From Asticcacaulis sp. MM231 (lineage in GTDB: Bacteria > Pseudomonadota > Alphaproteobacteria > Caulobacterales > Caulobacteraceae), in contig NZ_OZ075110.1 of NCBI RefSeq assembly GCF_964186625.1, positions 489,501-553,500 on the forward strand: DNA of 64,000 nucleotides, read 5' to 3'. Position 1 is the stretch's first letter. Each line of letters opens with the position of its first letter. Below are positions 24,897 to 33,154 of this stretch, in pieces. Below the pieces are notes generated by a model. That model was given only the letters and a program-made list of their open reading frames with translations. It did no database searches and had not been told where the DNA came from. The position numbers were made by a program, and so were the translations under genes.

Positions 24897-25003
24897 GTTT
24901 CGGAGGCTACGACGCCTTCGACGATCCCTATGTTTACAAGGGGACAACTGTTCTGCGGAATAAGCTGAATATACGAGATGAATCAAAACTTGAGAGTTTT
25001 TGA
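24893..25003 (+). pseudogene. Fic-family AMP-transferase toxin, truncated to 36 codons
   Basis: The frame begins M-S-F-G-G-Y-D-A-F-D-D-P-Y-V-Y and continues T-T-V-L-R-N-K-L-N-I-R-D, the standard start of Fic/DOC proteins that transfer AMP to target hydroxyls. It stops at 25003, before the catalytic H-x-F-x-D/E-G-N-G-R region. The break coincides with the truncated 3' end of an IS110 transposase on the other strand, so insertion and deletion probably destroyed the toxin. Confidence 0.7.
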
Positions 25004-25446
25004 GTTAGAGATGGCGCCGACCTTCAAACCAAAGCCTCGAAGAATGCCGCGCAGGCTTGTCTCGATATCCAAAAGCTTCGTTTGCAGAAGTTTACGGGCT
25101 GTCAGGATCGCACGAACTTCCTGAGCCGGTTGAGATTTGCAATGCACTGGCCGATACCAGCCTAACCGCATTAATTGGGCAATCCCACGAGCATCCTTTT
25201 TGTCAGTCTTGACCGGCATAATCTTGAAGGCTGTGCGCACATGCCCGTCTCGATCAGTTGGCACACCTGCCCCTGGGTGGTCATTTCGGCGTAAAGCCAT
25301 TGCGACAACGGCCCGGCTTCCAGACCGACGAGTTCGAGCTCAATTCCGAAGGCCGCGAACCACGCCATCAGCGCTTCAGGGTCGCTCAGCGCGTCACCCT
25401 CACGACAAATTTTATGTGGAGGCGTTGATGCTATCCCGTCAACCAT
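24983..25446 (-). pseudogene. IS110-family transposase, frameshifted and truncated
   Basis: Two overlapping minus-strand frames together read as an IS110-type transposase. The first (25446 downwards) has L-S-D-P-E-A-L-M-A-W-F and V-G-L-E-A-G-P-L-S-Q-W-L. The second (to 24983) has V-K-T-D-K-K-D-A-R-G-I-A-Q-L-M-R-L-G-W-Y-R with D residues of the DEDD core. A frameshift near 25200-25250 separates them, and the C-terminal serine-containing domain is missing. The element is therefore dead. The stretch from 25447 to 25615 shows no gene. Confidence 0.75.
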
Positions 25447-25615
25447 TGCTCTGGCTCTACGGCCGTACTCACGAATGCGATGACCACATGTTAGGCCAGA
25501 CGCGGATCGTGTCCAATCAATCCGGCTATCCTAAGGCGCGAGGCCGTTTTGAGTGCGCCGATTTCGATCTGGCTGGACGGGTCGTAGGGGTTTGATACTC
25601 AACTAAAAAGTTAGG

Positions 25616-26866
25616 TTACGTGCTGAAGCCCTCGTACGCGAATGCCCCCGCCAGGGTTTGAGTATCCCCTTCGGATACCCCGCATCTGCGGCAAACTGCA
25701 TACCATTGCTGCTTGAGGGTTTGCGTCATCGTGTCGATCAACGCTTGGGCTTCCCTATCCTGCATCAGGAACCGCGCAGCCTGCGTCAGCATGTTTCTGC
25801 CATTGGCGAAGCGCCCCATGTCACCGCACTCCATGGCGAGGTCACGGCGCTCTATCGAGATAGCCAGCGAAGGCGTCAGGTCATAGGCTGGTGACAATGC
25901 CCAATCGCGTTTTTTGGCAATCAGCGCATGGTTACGCGGGTGATCGTCGATATTCGAAATCAGGCCGTTGAAAACCATCCGCCGGAATAGCTCTCCTGCA
26001 TCGCCCTTCGGCTGTGCAACCACACGCCGCAATTCTTCCGCCAGCAGTACATACGACCAGCGTTCGCGCTCCTGCGGGCTGTCACCCGCGCGCAGCAATG
26101 TTAGCGCGGAGACCATGCGCGCCCGCGCATAACCGTCGCCTGCCTTCTCTCGGTCAAAGCGTTTGACCATCAGCACATCCTTACCGGCGACCGTCACCAA
26201 TTTGCTTTCCGCCGCTTGGATGCCGCATTGCTTCGCCAGTTCCAGCATCGCGTGCTCAACGCGGGCGCTGTTCCACCGGTCATCGTCACGGTTAAATTTG
26301 GCCAGCCATAACCCGTCTTCATCTTCAACTACCGCCTTCGGCCTCGCACCGCCCATCGATGTACCGAGAAGCAGCAGGTCTTGCACCTGTGCAATGTCCG
26401 GGTTAGCCCCGTCCGCGTGGGACGCAATCAGCTCATCGGCCAAGGTCTGTAACTTGGCCAGATCAATAGTTTTGTTGAAGGCGCGCATTGGTGCGGGTGG
26501 CACGGCATTTAGCCCAAAACCCAGCGCTCCCGCCCGGTCGTCTGGGGAGTGCAGCAGGTAATCGAGTTCGCCCATTGCCACCTGGCCGGAGTGCTTTTCA
26601 ATTACGCGCCGTCCCCAAAAGTCGGGGCCCGAATCACGCAGAGCGCCAAACATGCCGTTGAGGCGTGTGGTTTCATACGTCGTGTCGGCCAGTTTCAATT
26701 CCAGCGGATCGAAGGCAACGGCGTTGGGATTATCCAGATAGCGCTTACCGTACACGAACCGGCCAAGCGCGTTGCCGCTCCTGTCTTGATCCAGCACCAG
26801 CCTGCCTGCCGTGATCGCTTTGGTGGTTCCGGGCAACGTAATGTAAACAAAACACTCAGAAGTCAT
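25616..26866 (-). CDS. hipA: HipA-family Ser/Thr kinase toxin (second HipBA module)
   Basis: This 416-residue protein has normal HipA length. It shows the G-T-S-M-G-G-A-R-P-K-A loop near residue 165, I-S-N-I-D-D-H-P-R-N with the catalytic Asp near residue 310, and the metal-binding S-P-A-Y-D-L-T-P. HipA kinases arrest growth by phosphorylating aminoacyl-tRNA synthetases; the target here is unknown. The N-terminal subdomain begins V-Y-I-T-L-P-G-T. The start overlaps the upstream hipB gene by 11 bp. It has little similarity to the HipA at 19719 outside the motifs and lacks that protein's C-terminal extension, so the two modules were acquired separately. Confidence 0.9.
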   Translation of the reverse strand: MTSECFVYITLPGTTKAITAGRLVLDQDRSGNALGRFVYGKRYLDNPNAVAFDPLELKLADTTYETTRLNGMFGALRDSGPDFWGRRVIEKHSGQVAMGELDYLLHSPDDRAGALGFGLNAVPPAPMRAFNKTIDLAKLQTLADELIASHADGANPDIAQVQDLLLLGTSMGGARPKAVVEDEDGLWLAKFNRDDDRWNSARVEHAMLELAKQCGIQAAESKLVTVAGKDVLMVKRFDREKAGDGYARARMVSALTLLRAGDSPQERERWSYVLLAEELRRVVAQPKGDAGELFRRMVFNGLISNIDDHPRNHALIAKKRDWALSPAYDLTPSLAISIERRDLAMECGDMGRFANGRNMLTQAARFLMQDREAQALIDTMTQTLKQQWYAVCRRCGVSEGDTQTLAGAFAYEGFST

Positions 26867-27191
26867 TGTCTAAACCCTTTCCCGTGCGGGCGCGTTTCTT
26901 TTCTTTTCTGGCAGCCAGCGCGGTGCCTTCCTTGTCTTGTAAAGGATCGGCCAATTGTTCAAACGCAGGCAGCAGGTCATATATCCAAAGCAAGGCAGCA
27001 TAGGTTGCCACACCGGTAGAGGCTTTTCCTTTTTCTGCATCCATCACCGCGCGCACACCTGTGCCGATGCGCGATGCCACTGTTTCCAGCGTCAGGTTGC
27101 GGCGTAGCCGCGCCGTGCGCAAATTATCGCCCACCTTTCGCAAGGCTTTCTCGACGTCATAGGGCTGTGTCGTGAGTAGCGCGTTGCGCAT
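26856..27191 (-). CDS. hipB: HipB-like XRE-family antitoxin (second module)
   Basis: This 111-residue protein has a helix-turn-helix at about residues 18-75 (L-R-T-A-R-L-R-R-N-L-T-L-E-T-V-A-S-R-I-G-T-G-V-R-A-V) and a basic C-terminal tail. It is translated just ahead of, and overlapping, the hipA gene and should act as both repressor and HipA inhibitor. A cluster of ATGC..GCAT repeats immediately upstream probably contains its binding sites. Confidence 0.87.
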   Translation of the reverse strand: MRNALLTTQPYDVEKALRKVGDNLRTARLRRNLTLETVASRIGTGVRAVMDAEKGKASTGVATYAALLWIYDLLPAFEQLADPLQDKEGTALAARKEKKRARTGKGLDNDF

Positions 27192-27200
27192 ATTTCCCTC

Positions 27201-27315
27201 AAGGGCATGTTATCGCTGTCAATGTACTTTTGAGAGCATACCTGAATCTAACTAACATTTCAAGAAAGATGCTCTTTAGGGCATGAATAGCGCATTTATA
27301 TGCCTTTAAGAGCAT
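27201..27315. promoter_or_regulatory. Repeated operators upstream of hipBA-2
   Basis: Two palindromic 16-mers, ATGCTCTTTAGGGCAT (27269-27284) and ATGCCTTTAAGAGCAT (27300-27315), lie 31 bases apart. Two half-sites, AAGGGCAT (27201-27208) and GAGAGCAT (27232-27239), are also 31 bases apart and nearer the hipB start. The regular three-turn spacing is typical of cooperative HipB binding. Confidence 0.6.
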
Positions 27316-27420
27316 AAAATTTAAGTAGGGCTGCGCTCCTCGCGGTCAAGACCTTAGGGCAAGCGGATGCCAAAACCGTGTCGTCGCTGCGCTACAGCCC
27401 GCGCCATTCATGGTATCCGA

Positions 27421-28263
27421 TCATTGACCGCTTTCCCCCCTCATTGCCGGGTGCAAGACTGGAAGTCTTACCTTGAAGTCGCGTGCATAAGGATCGCCAA
27501 GCCCTTCAAGTGCACCGCGTTCTACCAAGGCGTGGACCCGTGCGAACAGCACCAGATCGCCGCACTGGAATACCCCGCGTTCCCGGAAGCTTTCAACCAT
27601 CATATCACCCAACACTTGGCCGACTAAGGAGCGATCAAAGGCCCAATCATTGGTGGCATGCTTCAGTAACTGCTTGTCGAAATAGTCGATCTGCGCCGAG
27701 ACCAGACCTTCTGGTGTCATAACGCGCAGTGGTGCATTTTCGGTTCGCAATTGTTCCCATAAACTCGCCCAATTTGACAGGCTTTGCCGATCCGGGGTAA
27801 TGGCACGATCCCACAGGGCGTACTTTGCAAAGAGCTCTCCACGGACCAATGAGACGCATTGCACTGGGGAAGTTATCCCAGGTGTACGGGGATCGGGAAG
27901 TGAATGATCGGTTAGATTGACCAAATTGAAGGCTGCATCACCGTTGCGCCGAAGCCATTCGAGGAATCCGCAATATTCCATAGTTGACCATTGCGAGAGC
28001 CACACAATTCGCGGATGCGTTGGATTGAGGGCCTTCTGCCAAAAAATCTCGATGCTGGTTCGATCGTCTTGGTCGATCTCTATTTCCAGTAAATCTTCAA
28101 CGACATCCAATCGCGCATTCAGATCTGTATTGTCGAGCGGCCCTTGAGACCAGTCGTCTTGAAGGCCTACGACCTCCTCGTTACGTCCAGCTATAGCCAA
28201 GCCTTCACGTAGGGAGCCAGCGGCCGATAACGTGAAAACCACATGAAGGGCGGTATTGGTCAT
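27421..28263 (-). CDS. DUF1835 / DUF3658 protein
   Basis: This 280-residue soluble protein begins A-L-H-V-V-F-T-L-S-A-A-G-S-L-R-E-G, the start of the DUF1835 domain. The C-terminal part (W-A-F-D-R-S-L-V-G-Q-V-L-G and G-D-L-V-L-F-A-R-V-H-A-L-V-E-R-G-A-L) matches the associated DUF3658 helical domain. The family has no established biochemical function; it is widespread as a lone gene. It sits downstream of an exonuclease fragment on the same strand with an 8-bp gap. The gap of 230 bases to the hipBA-2 operators holds no gene. Confidence 0.75.
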   Translation of the reverse strand: MTNTALHVVFTLSAAGSLREGLAIAGRNEEVVGLQDDWSQGPLDNTDLNARLDVVEDLLEIEIDQDDRTSIEIFWQKALNPTHPRIVWLSQWSTMEYCGFLEWLRRNGDAAFNLVNLTDHSLPDPRTPGITSPVQCVSLVRGELFAKYALWDRAITPDRQSLSNWASLWEQLRTENAPLRVMTPEGLVSAQIDYFDKQLLKHATNDWAFDRSLVGQVLGDMMVESFRERGVFQCGDLVLFARVHALVERGALEGLGDPYARDFKVRLPVLHPAMRGESGQ

Positions 28264-28271
28264 GGCGCTCC

Positions 28272-28484
28272 TTATAGCTTTGAATGATCATCGTGCCTTT
28301 GCGCCATAGCCTTACCATGCGCTGCCGCTCCACTAATAGTGGCGCTAATACCCGCCTCGTTGAAGCTGAACGCCACGACGCCAATTTCGATGACTTCGTC
28401 GGTCCGATGACTGAGCCCTGTCGTCTCGGTGTCAATTAACAAGCTGTTGATTATTGAACTGATGGGGTGGATGCCCCCTCCCAC
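28272..28484 (-). pseudogene. DEDDh 3'-5' exonuclease N-terminal remnant
   Basis: The frame contains L-L-I-D-T-E-T-T-G-L-S-H-R-T-D-E-V-I-E-I-G-V-V-A-F, the first metal-binding motif of DnaQ-like exonucleases with the catalytic D-x-E. It runs into unrelated residues and stops after about 40 further codons. The second and third exonuclease motifs are absent, so only the N-terminus survives. Confidence 0.65.
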
Positions 28485-28855
28485 TGGGCAGTGTATAATG
28501 CCTGAACATCACATGGTGCGGTGGATACGCAAAGCGTCTGGAAAAATCTCAGTTTATCTGGCCCAGGGTTGGGCCTGCTCGTATCTAGCTCAACCACGTT
28601 CAGGCGCTTGCCTTGCTCGATGGTCTGGACTGGAAAAAGGTTCGAATGATGGCGGTCAAAACCCCTGAAATCCTTGGTTAAATCCGTGAAATTGTTCGGC
28701 GAAACGGCGTAAAAACCTAGGCAAATCAAGCCGATATGTGCTATGTTCGGACCCATGCAGACCCCCTATAAGTCAACGTCAATCAGACCCGATGGCGATT
28801 TTCCCTTACGAAGCGCAGCGTCAATGTGACGTATCGGGGGCACAAAGTGTGTCCA
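28485..28855. other. Intergenic region, no supported gene
   Basis: A 101-codon minus-strand frame (28451-28756) exists, but it has no recognisable motif or ribosome-binding site and overlaps the exonuclease fragment. I see no terminator or RNA gene. Confidence 0.4.
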
Positions 28856-30328
28856 TTATTCGCGCTGCGTCGCAAACAAAGTGAAATCAGGCAGGGGGTG
28901 TGCCTTCAGCTCTGCCTCATTCCCGATGCGAAGCACCGTAGGATGGGATCCGTCGTAGGCGGGCCAAGCGGCTAGGGCAGGGCCATTGGGGGTACCCGTC
29001 CGGGCGAAATGGAGCCAGGTATCTGCGAGTTGCGTTGCCAGTTGATGGTCTTTGGCAGTCCAGGGTCGCGGATCGGATTCAAGATTGTAAAACACGTATG
29101 GGACTTCGGCGCCGTGCCCCGCGCCACCGCCATAGGAGCAGGGAACCAGCGGTTCAGCGGGCTGGTGCGCAAAGAAGTAGAGGTAAGATTTGGACCGGCC
29201 GTACTTCGCCTGTAGGCCTGCCCAATACGCGATGCGCCACCCCCACCAGTCGTTCATAAGTTGATCGATAACGGCCCTTTCAGGTGTAGCGGCTATAATT
29301 CCCGGATAGGCCGCCAATAGAGCGGCGGATGGCTCGCGGCCCAGAAGCCTTTTCACCAGTTCCTGGACTTGAGAAGGCGTCAGATCATCGATTCCGTTGA
29401 TCTCTTGGGTGAGGTCCTTGCCCTCTTCGGCATTCCACCCTGCCAACAGAGGCACATCGTTTTGATGGTGATTGCGATAAGTCGTTGTGAGGTCGTCGTG
29501 CAATACATATCCGTCGACAACCGTACGCGGCGAAAAGAAAGCTGCGTGGAGACTCTCGACGCTCATCTTGCGTAAATCCGCCAAGCTATTCGCGCCAAGG
29601 CTTTCGGCATACGACAGCCCCGTAGCTTCGGCCGCCGCCTGTTGATCGAACCGAATGTAATCGTCGGTATTAATCGGCAGAGAGTCATTACCACTCTGAG
29701 AGATGGCCCGATGAAAGAGCCCTTTGGCCAGCGGAGAAGCGATCAAGATCGCCACGGATTCACCACCAGAGGACTGGCCCATGATGGTTACTGAGCCCGG
29801 ATCGCCACCAAAGGTGGTGATGTTGTGCTGCACCCAGTGCAGCGCGGCGATCTGATCCTGGAGCGCCTGATTGCCTGATGCGTGGTGCGGCGATTCCGCC
29901 GTGAGTTCGGGATGAGAAAAGAACCCTAGAACGCCGAGACGATAGTTCATAGAAACTATAACGGCGCCGCGCCTTGCCAAGTTGTCACAGCTATACTTTC
30001 CGGAACCTCCGTAATATCCACCCCCGTGAATCCAGACAATGACAGGCAGATTCTCGGCATCCTCAGGCGCCCAGACGTTGAGATAGAGACCGTCTTCGCT
30101 TTTGGTTTCGTTTAACCACACCGCAGTCTGGGCACACGCAGGAGAGAAGCTCGTGGCTTCTTTTATACCGTCCCATGGCACCACAGGCTGAGGTGCGCGC
30201 CAGCGTAAATCTCCGACCGGAGGCGCGGCAAAGGGAATGCCCAAGTAGGTTTTCAAACCTTCGGCATGTACGCCCACAATGGTGCCGCCCGTGACAGTTA
30301 CCGGACTGGTGCGCATCAAAGTCTCCAT
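28856..30328 (-). CDS. Type B carboxylesterase (cytoplasmic or unprocessed paralogue)
   Basis: This protein of about 490 residues has the alpha/beta-hydrolase plan of carboxylesterase B / p-nitrobenzyl esterase: Y-L-G-I-P-F-A-A-P-P-V-G-D-L-R-W, the oxyanion loop I-H-G-G-G-Y, the nucleophile elbow M-G-Q-S-S-G-G-E-S and the late catalytic His in G-A-G-H-G-A-E-V. It hydrolyses carboxylic esters; the natural substrate is unknown. The best start is ATG at 30328 (TTG at 30337 extends it by three). No signal peptide is present, unlike its tandem paralogue upstream. The usual S-E-D-C-L-Y-L-N motif reads S-E-D-G-L-Y-L-N, losing a conserved cysteine, which fits a reducing cytoplasmic location. Confidence 0.88.
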   Translation of the reverse strand: METLMRTSPVTVTGGTIVGVHAEGLKTYLGIPFAAPPVGDLRWRAPQPVVPWDGIKEATSFSPACAQTAVWLNETKSEDGLYLNVWAPEDAENLPVIVWIHGGGYYGGSGKYSCDNLARRGAVIVSMNYRLGVLGFFSHPELTAESPHHASGNQALQDQIAALHWVQHNITTFGGDPGSVTIMGQSSGGESVAILIASPLAKGLFHRAISQSGNDSLPINTDDYIRFDQQAAAEATGLSYAESLGANSLADLRKMSVESLHAAFFSPRTVVDGYVLHDDLTTTYRNHHQNDVPLLAGWNAEEGKDLTQEINGIDDLTPSQVQELVKRLLGREPSAALLAAYPGIIAATPERAVIDQLMNDWWGWRIAYWAGLQAKYGRSKSYLYFFAHQPAEPLVPCSYGGGAGHGAEVPYVFYNLESDPRPWTAKDHQLATQLADTWLHFARTGTPNGPALAAWPAYDGSHPTVLRIGNEAELKAHPLPDFTLFATQRE

Positions 30329-30386
30329 GAATCTCAACGTTGTCGGCGTCCTGAACGAGAGCCGCTCCTAAGCAGACTTAAGACAA

Positions 30387-31922
30387 TTAATCGGTCTGTT
30401 TCAGAAAGACGGAAAAATCGGGCAGGGGATGCGCCTTCAGTTCCGCTTCGTTACCGATGATCCGAATGGAGCTTTTTGATCCGTCGAATTCAGGCCATGT
30501 CGGTAACCCCTCGCTATTCGGGCGGCCGGTTTTGGCAAACTGCACAACGGTGTCGGCCAGTTGCGTCGCCAATTGACGATCCTCCTGGCTCCAGTTGCGT
30601 GCATCCACATCGAGATTGTCAAAAAGATACTGCAGTTCGACGCCATGACCGGCGCCGCACGCCCAATAGCAGGTGGTCGCGGGCTCCGTGGGACGGTGCG
30701 CGAAGTAATAGACGTAAGGCTTTGCGTGACCATATTTGGCTTGCAACTCAGCCCAATGCACTGTGCGCCAACCCCACCAGTCATTGGTCAATCGTTGAAT
30801 AGAGGCGGTGGCCTCCGCATCGGTGGCGCCAGGGTAAGCCGCAAGCAAGGCCTGAGAGGGTGGGGCACTCAGCAAGGACGTCATATGCTCGACGTGCTTA
30901 GCTGCGGTGAACTCATTGGTACCGAGATAGATGCCGGCCAGGTCCTTGCCTTCCTCGGCGGTCCAGCCCGCCAATAGGGGGACGTCGTTTTGCAGATGCT
31001 TTTGGAAGAGCGTCGTCATATCCGAGGTGAGGACATAGCCGTCGACGTAAACGCGCGGTAGCCATGTCTGCGCCTGCAAGTCCTTGACGCTGAGTTTGCG
31101 CAAGTCCGCCAAATGCTCCGCGCCCGCGGCCTTGGCCAGGGTCACTCCATTCGCTTCAGCGACTACCTTGGAATTAAATCGGTGCGTATCGCTGGGATTG
31201 ATCGGAAAAGCATCGTTACCGCTTTCGGCTACGGCGCGCTGGAAGAGGCCCTTGCCCAAGGGAGAGGATACCAGAATGGCCACTGACTCAGCACCTGATG
31301 AGCCGCCCATAATGGTTACACGCTCCGGGTCGCCGCCGAATTTTGCGATATTCGCCTTGATCCATTTCAAGGCGGCCACTTGGTCCAGAATGCCTTGGTT
31401 CCCCGAAACGTGCTGCGGGGATTCTTTGCTCAACTCCGGATGCGAGAAGAAGCCGAATATGCCGAGCCGGTAATTGAGGGTGACCACAATGGCGCCACGC
31501 TTGGCCAGATTGGCACCATTTTGAACCGGGACAGCGGCTGTGCCGCCCTCATAGGCTCCGCCATGAATCCATACTAGCACCGGCAGTTTCGTGGCTTTTT
31601 GCGGCGACCAAATGTTCAAATACAGGCAGTCCTCGCTTTTGGGACTCGCAATCCAGTCGACCTTTTGCGCGCAGGCTGCCGAGAACTCCGTCGCCGTTTT
31701 GACGCCTTTCCATGGCACGACAGCTTGCGGGGCGCGCCAGCGCAAATTCCCGACAGGAGGCGCGGCGAATGGGACGCCGAAGTAGGTCCGCAGCCCGTCT
31801 TTTTCCGCGCCGATTATCGAACCGCCCGTTACCGAAACCGGCGCTGTCGTTAGTTGTGCTTGAGCCTGTCCTGTCGAGAGCACGATCATGGCCATGCCGA
31901 ACGCGATAGCGAGTTTACGCAT
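30387..31922 (-). CDS. Secreted type B carboxylesterase
   Basis: This 511-residue esterase has a Sec signal M-R-K-L-A-I-A-F-G-M-A-M-I-V-L-S-T-G-Q-A-Q-A and mature sequence starting Q-L-T-T. Motifs match the carboxylesterase B family: F-G-V-P-F-A-A-P-P-V-G-N-L-R-W, S-E-D-C-L-Y-L-N, I-H-G-G-A-Y, M-G-G-S-S-G-A-E-S around the nucleophile and G-A-G-H-G-V-E-L with the catalytic His. It should act in the periplasm or outside. It lies 58 bp upstream of, and reads into, the signal-less paralogue, so the pair is an operon formed by duplication. Regulation may involve the LacI-like palindrome at 32146. Confidence 0.9.
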   Translation of the reverse strand: MRKLAIAFGMAMIVLSTGQAQAQLTTAPVSVTGGSIIGAEKDGLRTYFGVPFAAPPVGNLRWRAPQAVVPWKGVKTATEFSAACAQKVDWIASPKSEDCLYLNIWSPQKATKLPVLVWIHGGAYEGGTAAVPVQNGANLAKRGAIVVTLNYRLGIFGFFSHPELSKESPQHVSGNQGILDQVAALKWIKANIAKFGGDPERVTIMGGSSGAESVAILVSSPLGKGLFQRAVAESGNDAFPINPSDTHRFNSKVVAEANGVTLAKAAGAEHLADLRKLSVKDLQAQTWLPRVYVDGYVLTSDMTTLFQKHLQNDVPLLAGWTAEEGKDLAGIYLGTNEFTAAKHVEHMTSLLSAPPSQALLAAYPGATDAEATASIQRLTNDWWGWRTVHWAELQAKYGHAKPYVYYFAHRPTEPATTCYWACGAGHGVELQYLFDNLDVDARNWSQEDRQLATQLADTVVQFAKTGRPNSEGLPTWPEFDGSKSSIRIIGNEAELKAHPLPDFSVFLKQTD

Positions 31923-32145
31923 ACATATCTCCCCTTGTGATTATAGATTTTAGGTCTCCACTCCGCCCGGGTGGGCCTATTTGTAGGCCCGTCCTTTCGT
32001 GGTGTTGCGAACCTCGTGGTGGCGTCATGCCATCGCACCGTGCCGGTCACATGGATCGATAGGTCTCACTGGCACGCTCACGGTCCACCTGGCCGTGGTG
32101 GATACAAATCGATTGCGATGAATTCTGAACCGCATATCAGTCCTC

Positions 32146-32159
32146 TGACAACGTTATCA
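32146..32159. promoter_or_regulatory. LacI-type operator-like palindrome
   Basis: TGACAACGTTATCA is a 14-bp palindrome with one mismatched pair around the central AACGTT. This central CG symmetry is typical of LacI-family operators. It lies 224 bases upstream of the secreted esterase start and 460 bases before the biosynthetic cluster. No LacI-family gene is in the window. Confidence 0.35.
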
Positions 32160-32345
32160 TTTTTTTCACAACTTATCCGGTGGAGGCTTGCCGTCAAGCT
32201 AAAATCATATAAATTGGCAAGAACTTGGGGCGAGGCGAATAAAAATAGGTTCATTTTCAGATGTGAAAAAGAAACATTTGCAACAAATGTAACGCGTTTG
32301 GCTATGTATACTGTATTTTGTGCGACGCAATTGTGATTACATGCG

Positions 32346-32374
32346 TGAAAAGTTGCACAAAATAAGTGTATAAT
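32346..32374 (+). promoter_or_regulatory. Candidate promoter of the biosynthetic cluster
   Basis: TATAAT (32369-32374) is a perfect -10 box. The -35 at 17-base spacing is TGAAAA (32346-32351), a poor match. If used, it leaves a leader of about 240 bases before the first gene. Confidence 0.3.
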
Positions 32375-32620
32375 TTATTTCGTGAAAATTAGTAACCAAC
32401 CGACAAAAGTGCATCTCTAAAGACGGAAGGTTAACCGCTTAAATCTTAGCCGAACGACCATCTGCTTTGCGTATGCAAAAACTACCATATGTGGAACTGT
32501 CATCTGCAAAATTTGTTTCGCCTGCGAAATGCATCAAAGCAAAAATATGGGCGTTACTCGTAACGCATAAATACAAACGGCGCCGCAAGGCGTGTAGGGA
32601 AAAAAGAGGGAAGCGGCGCC

Positions 32621-33151
32621 ATGGAAGAAAAGGTGAGGACCTATGAATACCGCGAAGGTTTGGAGATGTTCTATAATGGCGAAGTTTTGGGAGAAGCCGT
32701 TTACTCGGCCCTGATCGCCTCGACCGAGGATCTGACCATTCAGTTGAAGCTTTCCTATCTTTTGCAATTGGAAACCGAAACCAAAGCCTGGCTTCGCCGG
32801 TACCTCCTCGCCGCCGGTATGAATGTCGTCGAACCTGATGATATCCGCACCATGGGCGCCTCACTTGCCGCCACGATGAACGCGATGTCATGGAAGGAAG
32901 GGATGCAGGCGATTTACACGATCGCGACAGACGACCTCCTACCGCATTATCGCAGATACGCAGACGAAAGCCGTTTGCGCGGCCGGCCAGACGAAGCGGC
33001 GGTCTGCGATCACATGGTCGAACACGAGGAGGCACAGGCCGAGTTCGCCCGACGGGAACTCGACGGGAAGGACTTCGCCTATTCGGTCGAACCCTTGACG
33101 CGCCACAGCAAGTATCCGCTCGAAGCGTTGGCCGTGACGGGCATGGGCTGA
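32621..33151 (+). CDS. Small helical protein, possibly ferritin-like; first gene of the cluster
   Basis: This 176-residue protein is predicted to be all-helical. Helix-like segments carry E-V-L-G-E-A-V-Y-S-A-L (about residues 21-31), L-L-Q-L-E-T-E-T-K-A-W and, near residue 132, H-M-V-E-H-E-E-A-Q. The spacing of Glu and His residues is reminiscent of four-helix diiron proteins (ferritin-like, rubrerythrin-like), although no textbook E-x-x-H pair is complete. I do not recognise a named family. It begins 14 bases after a run GGGAAGCGG that can serve as ribosome-binding site and ends 3 bases before the phosphopantetheinyl transferase, so it belongs to the biosynthetic operon. A role as an oxygenase or as a metal-dependent accessory protein is possible. 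Confidence 0.6.
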   Translation: MEEKVRTYEYREGLEMFYNGEVLGEAVYSALIASTEDLTIQLKLSYLLQLETETKAWLRRYLLAAGMNVVEPDDIRTMGASLAATMNAMSWKEGMQAIYTIATDDLLPHYRRYADESRLRGRPDEAAVCDHMVEHEEAQAEFARRELDGKDFAYSVEPLTRHSKYPLEALAVTGMG

Positions 33152-33154
33152 GCC

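Larger units (their letters stand above)
31923..32620. other. Divergent intergenic region, AT-rich
   Basis: About 700 bases separate the esterase operon from the biosynthetic cluster. The stretch 32140-32420 is clearly AT-richer than the flanks. It holds the palindrome at 32146-32159 and a candidate promoter at 32346-32374. The plus-strand frame 31971-32336 has no homology I recognise and I do not call it. Confidence 0.5.

Noticed and set aside
31971..32336. 121-codon plus-strand frame upstream of the biosynthetic cluster
   Set aside because: No recognisable domain; it lies in an AT-rich regulatory region and has no ribosome-binding site.
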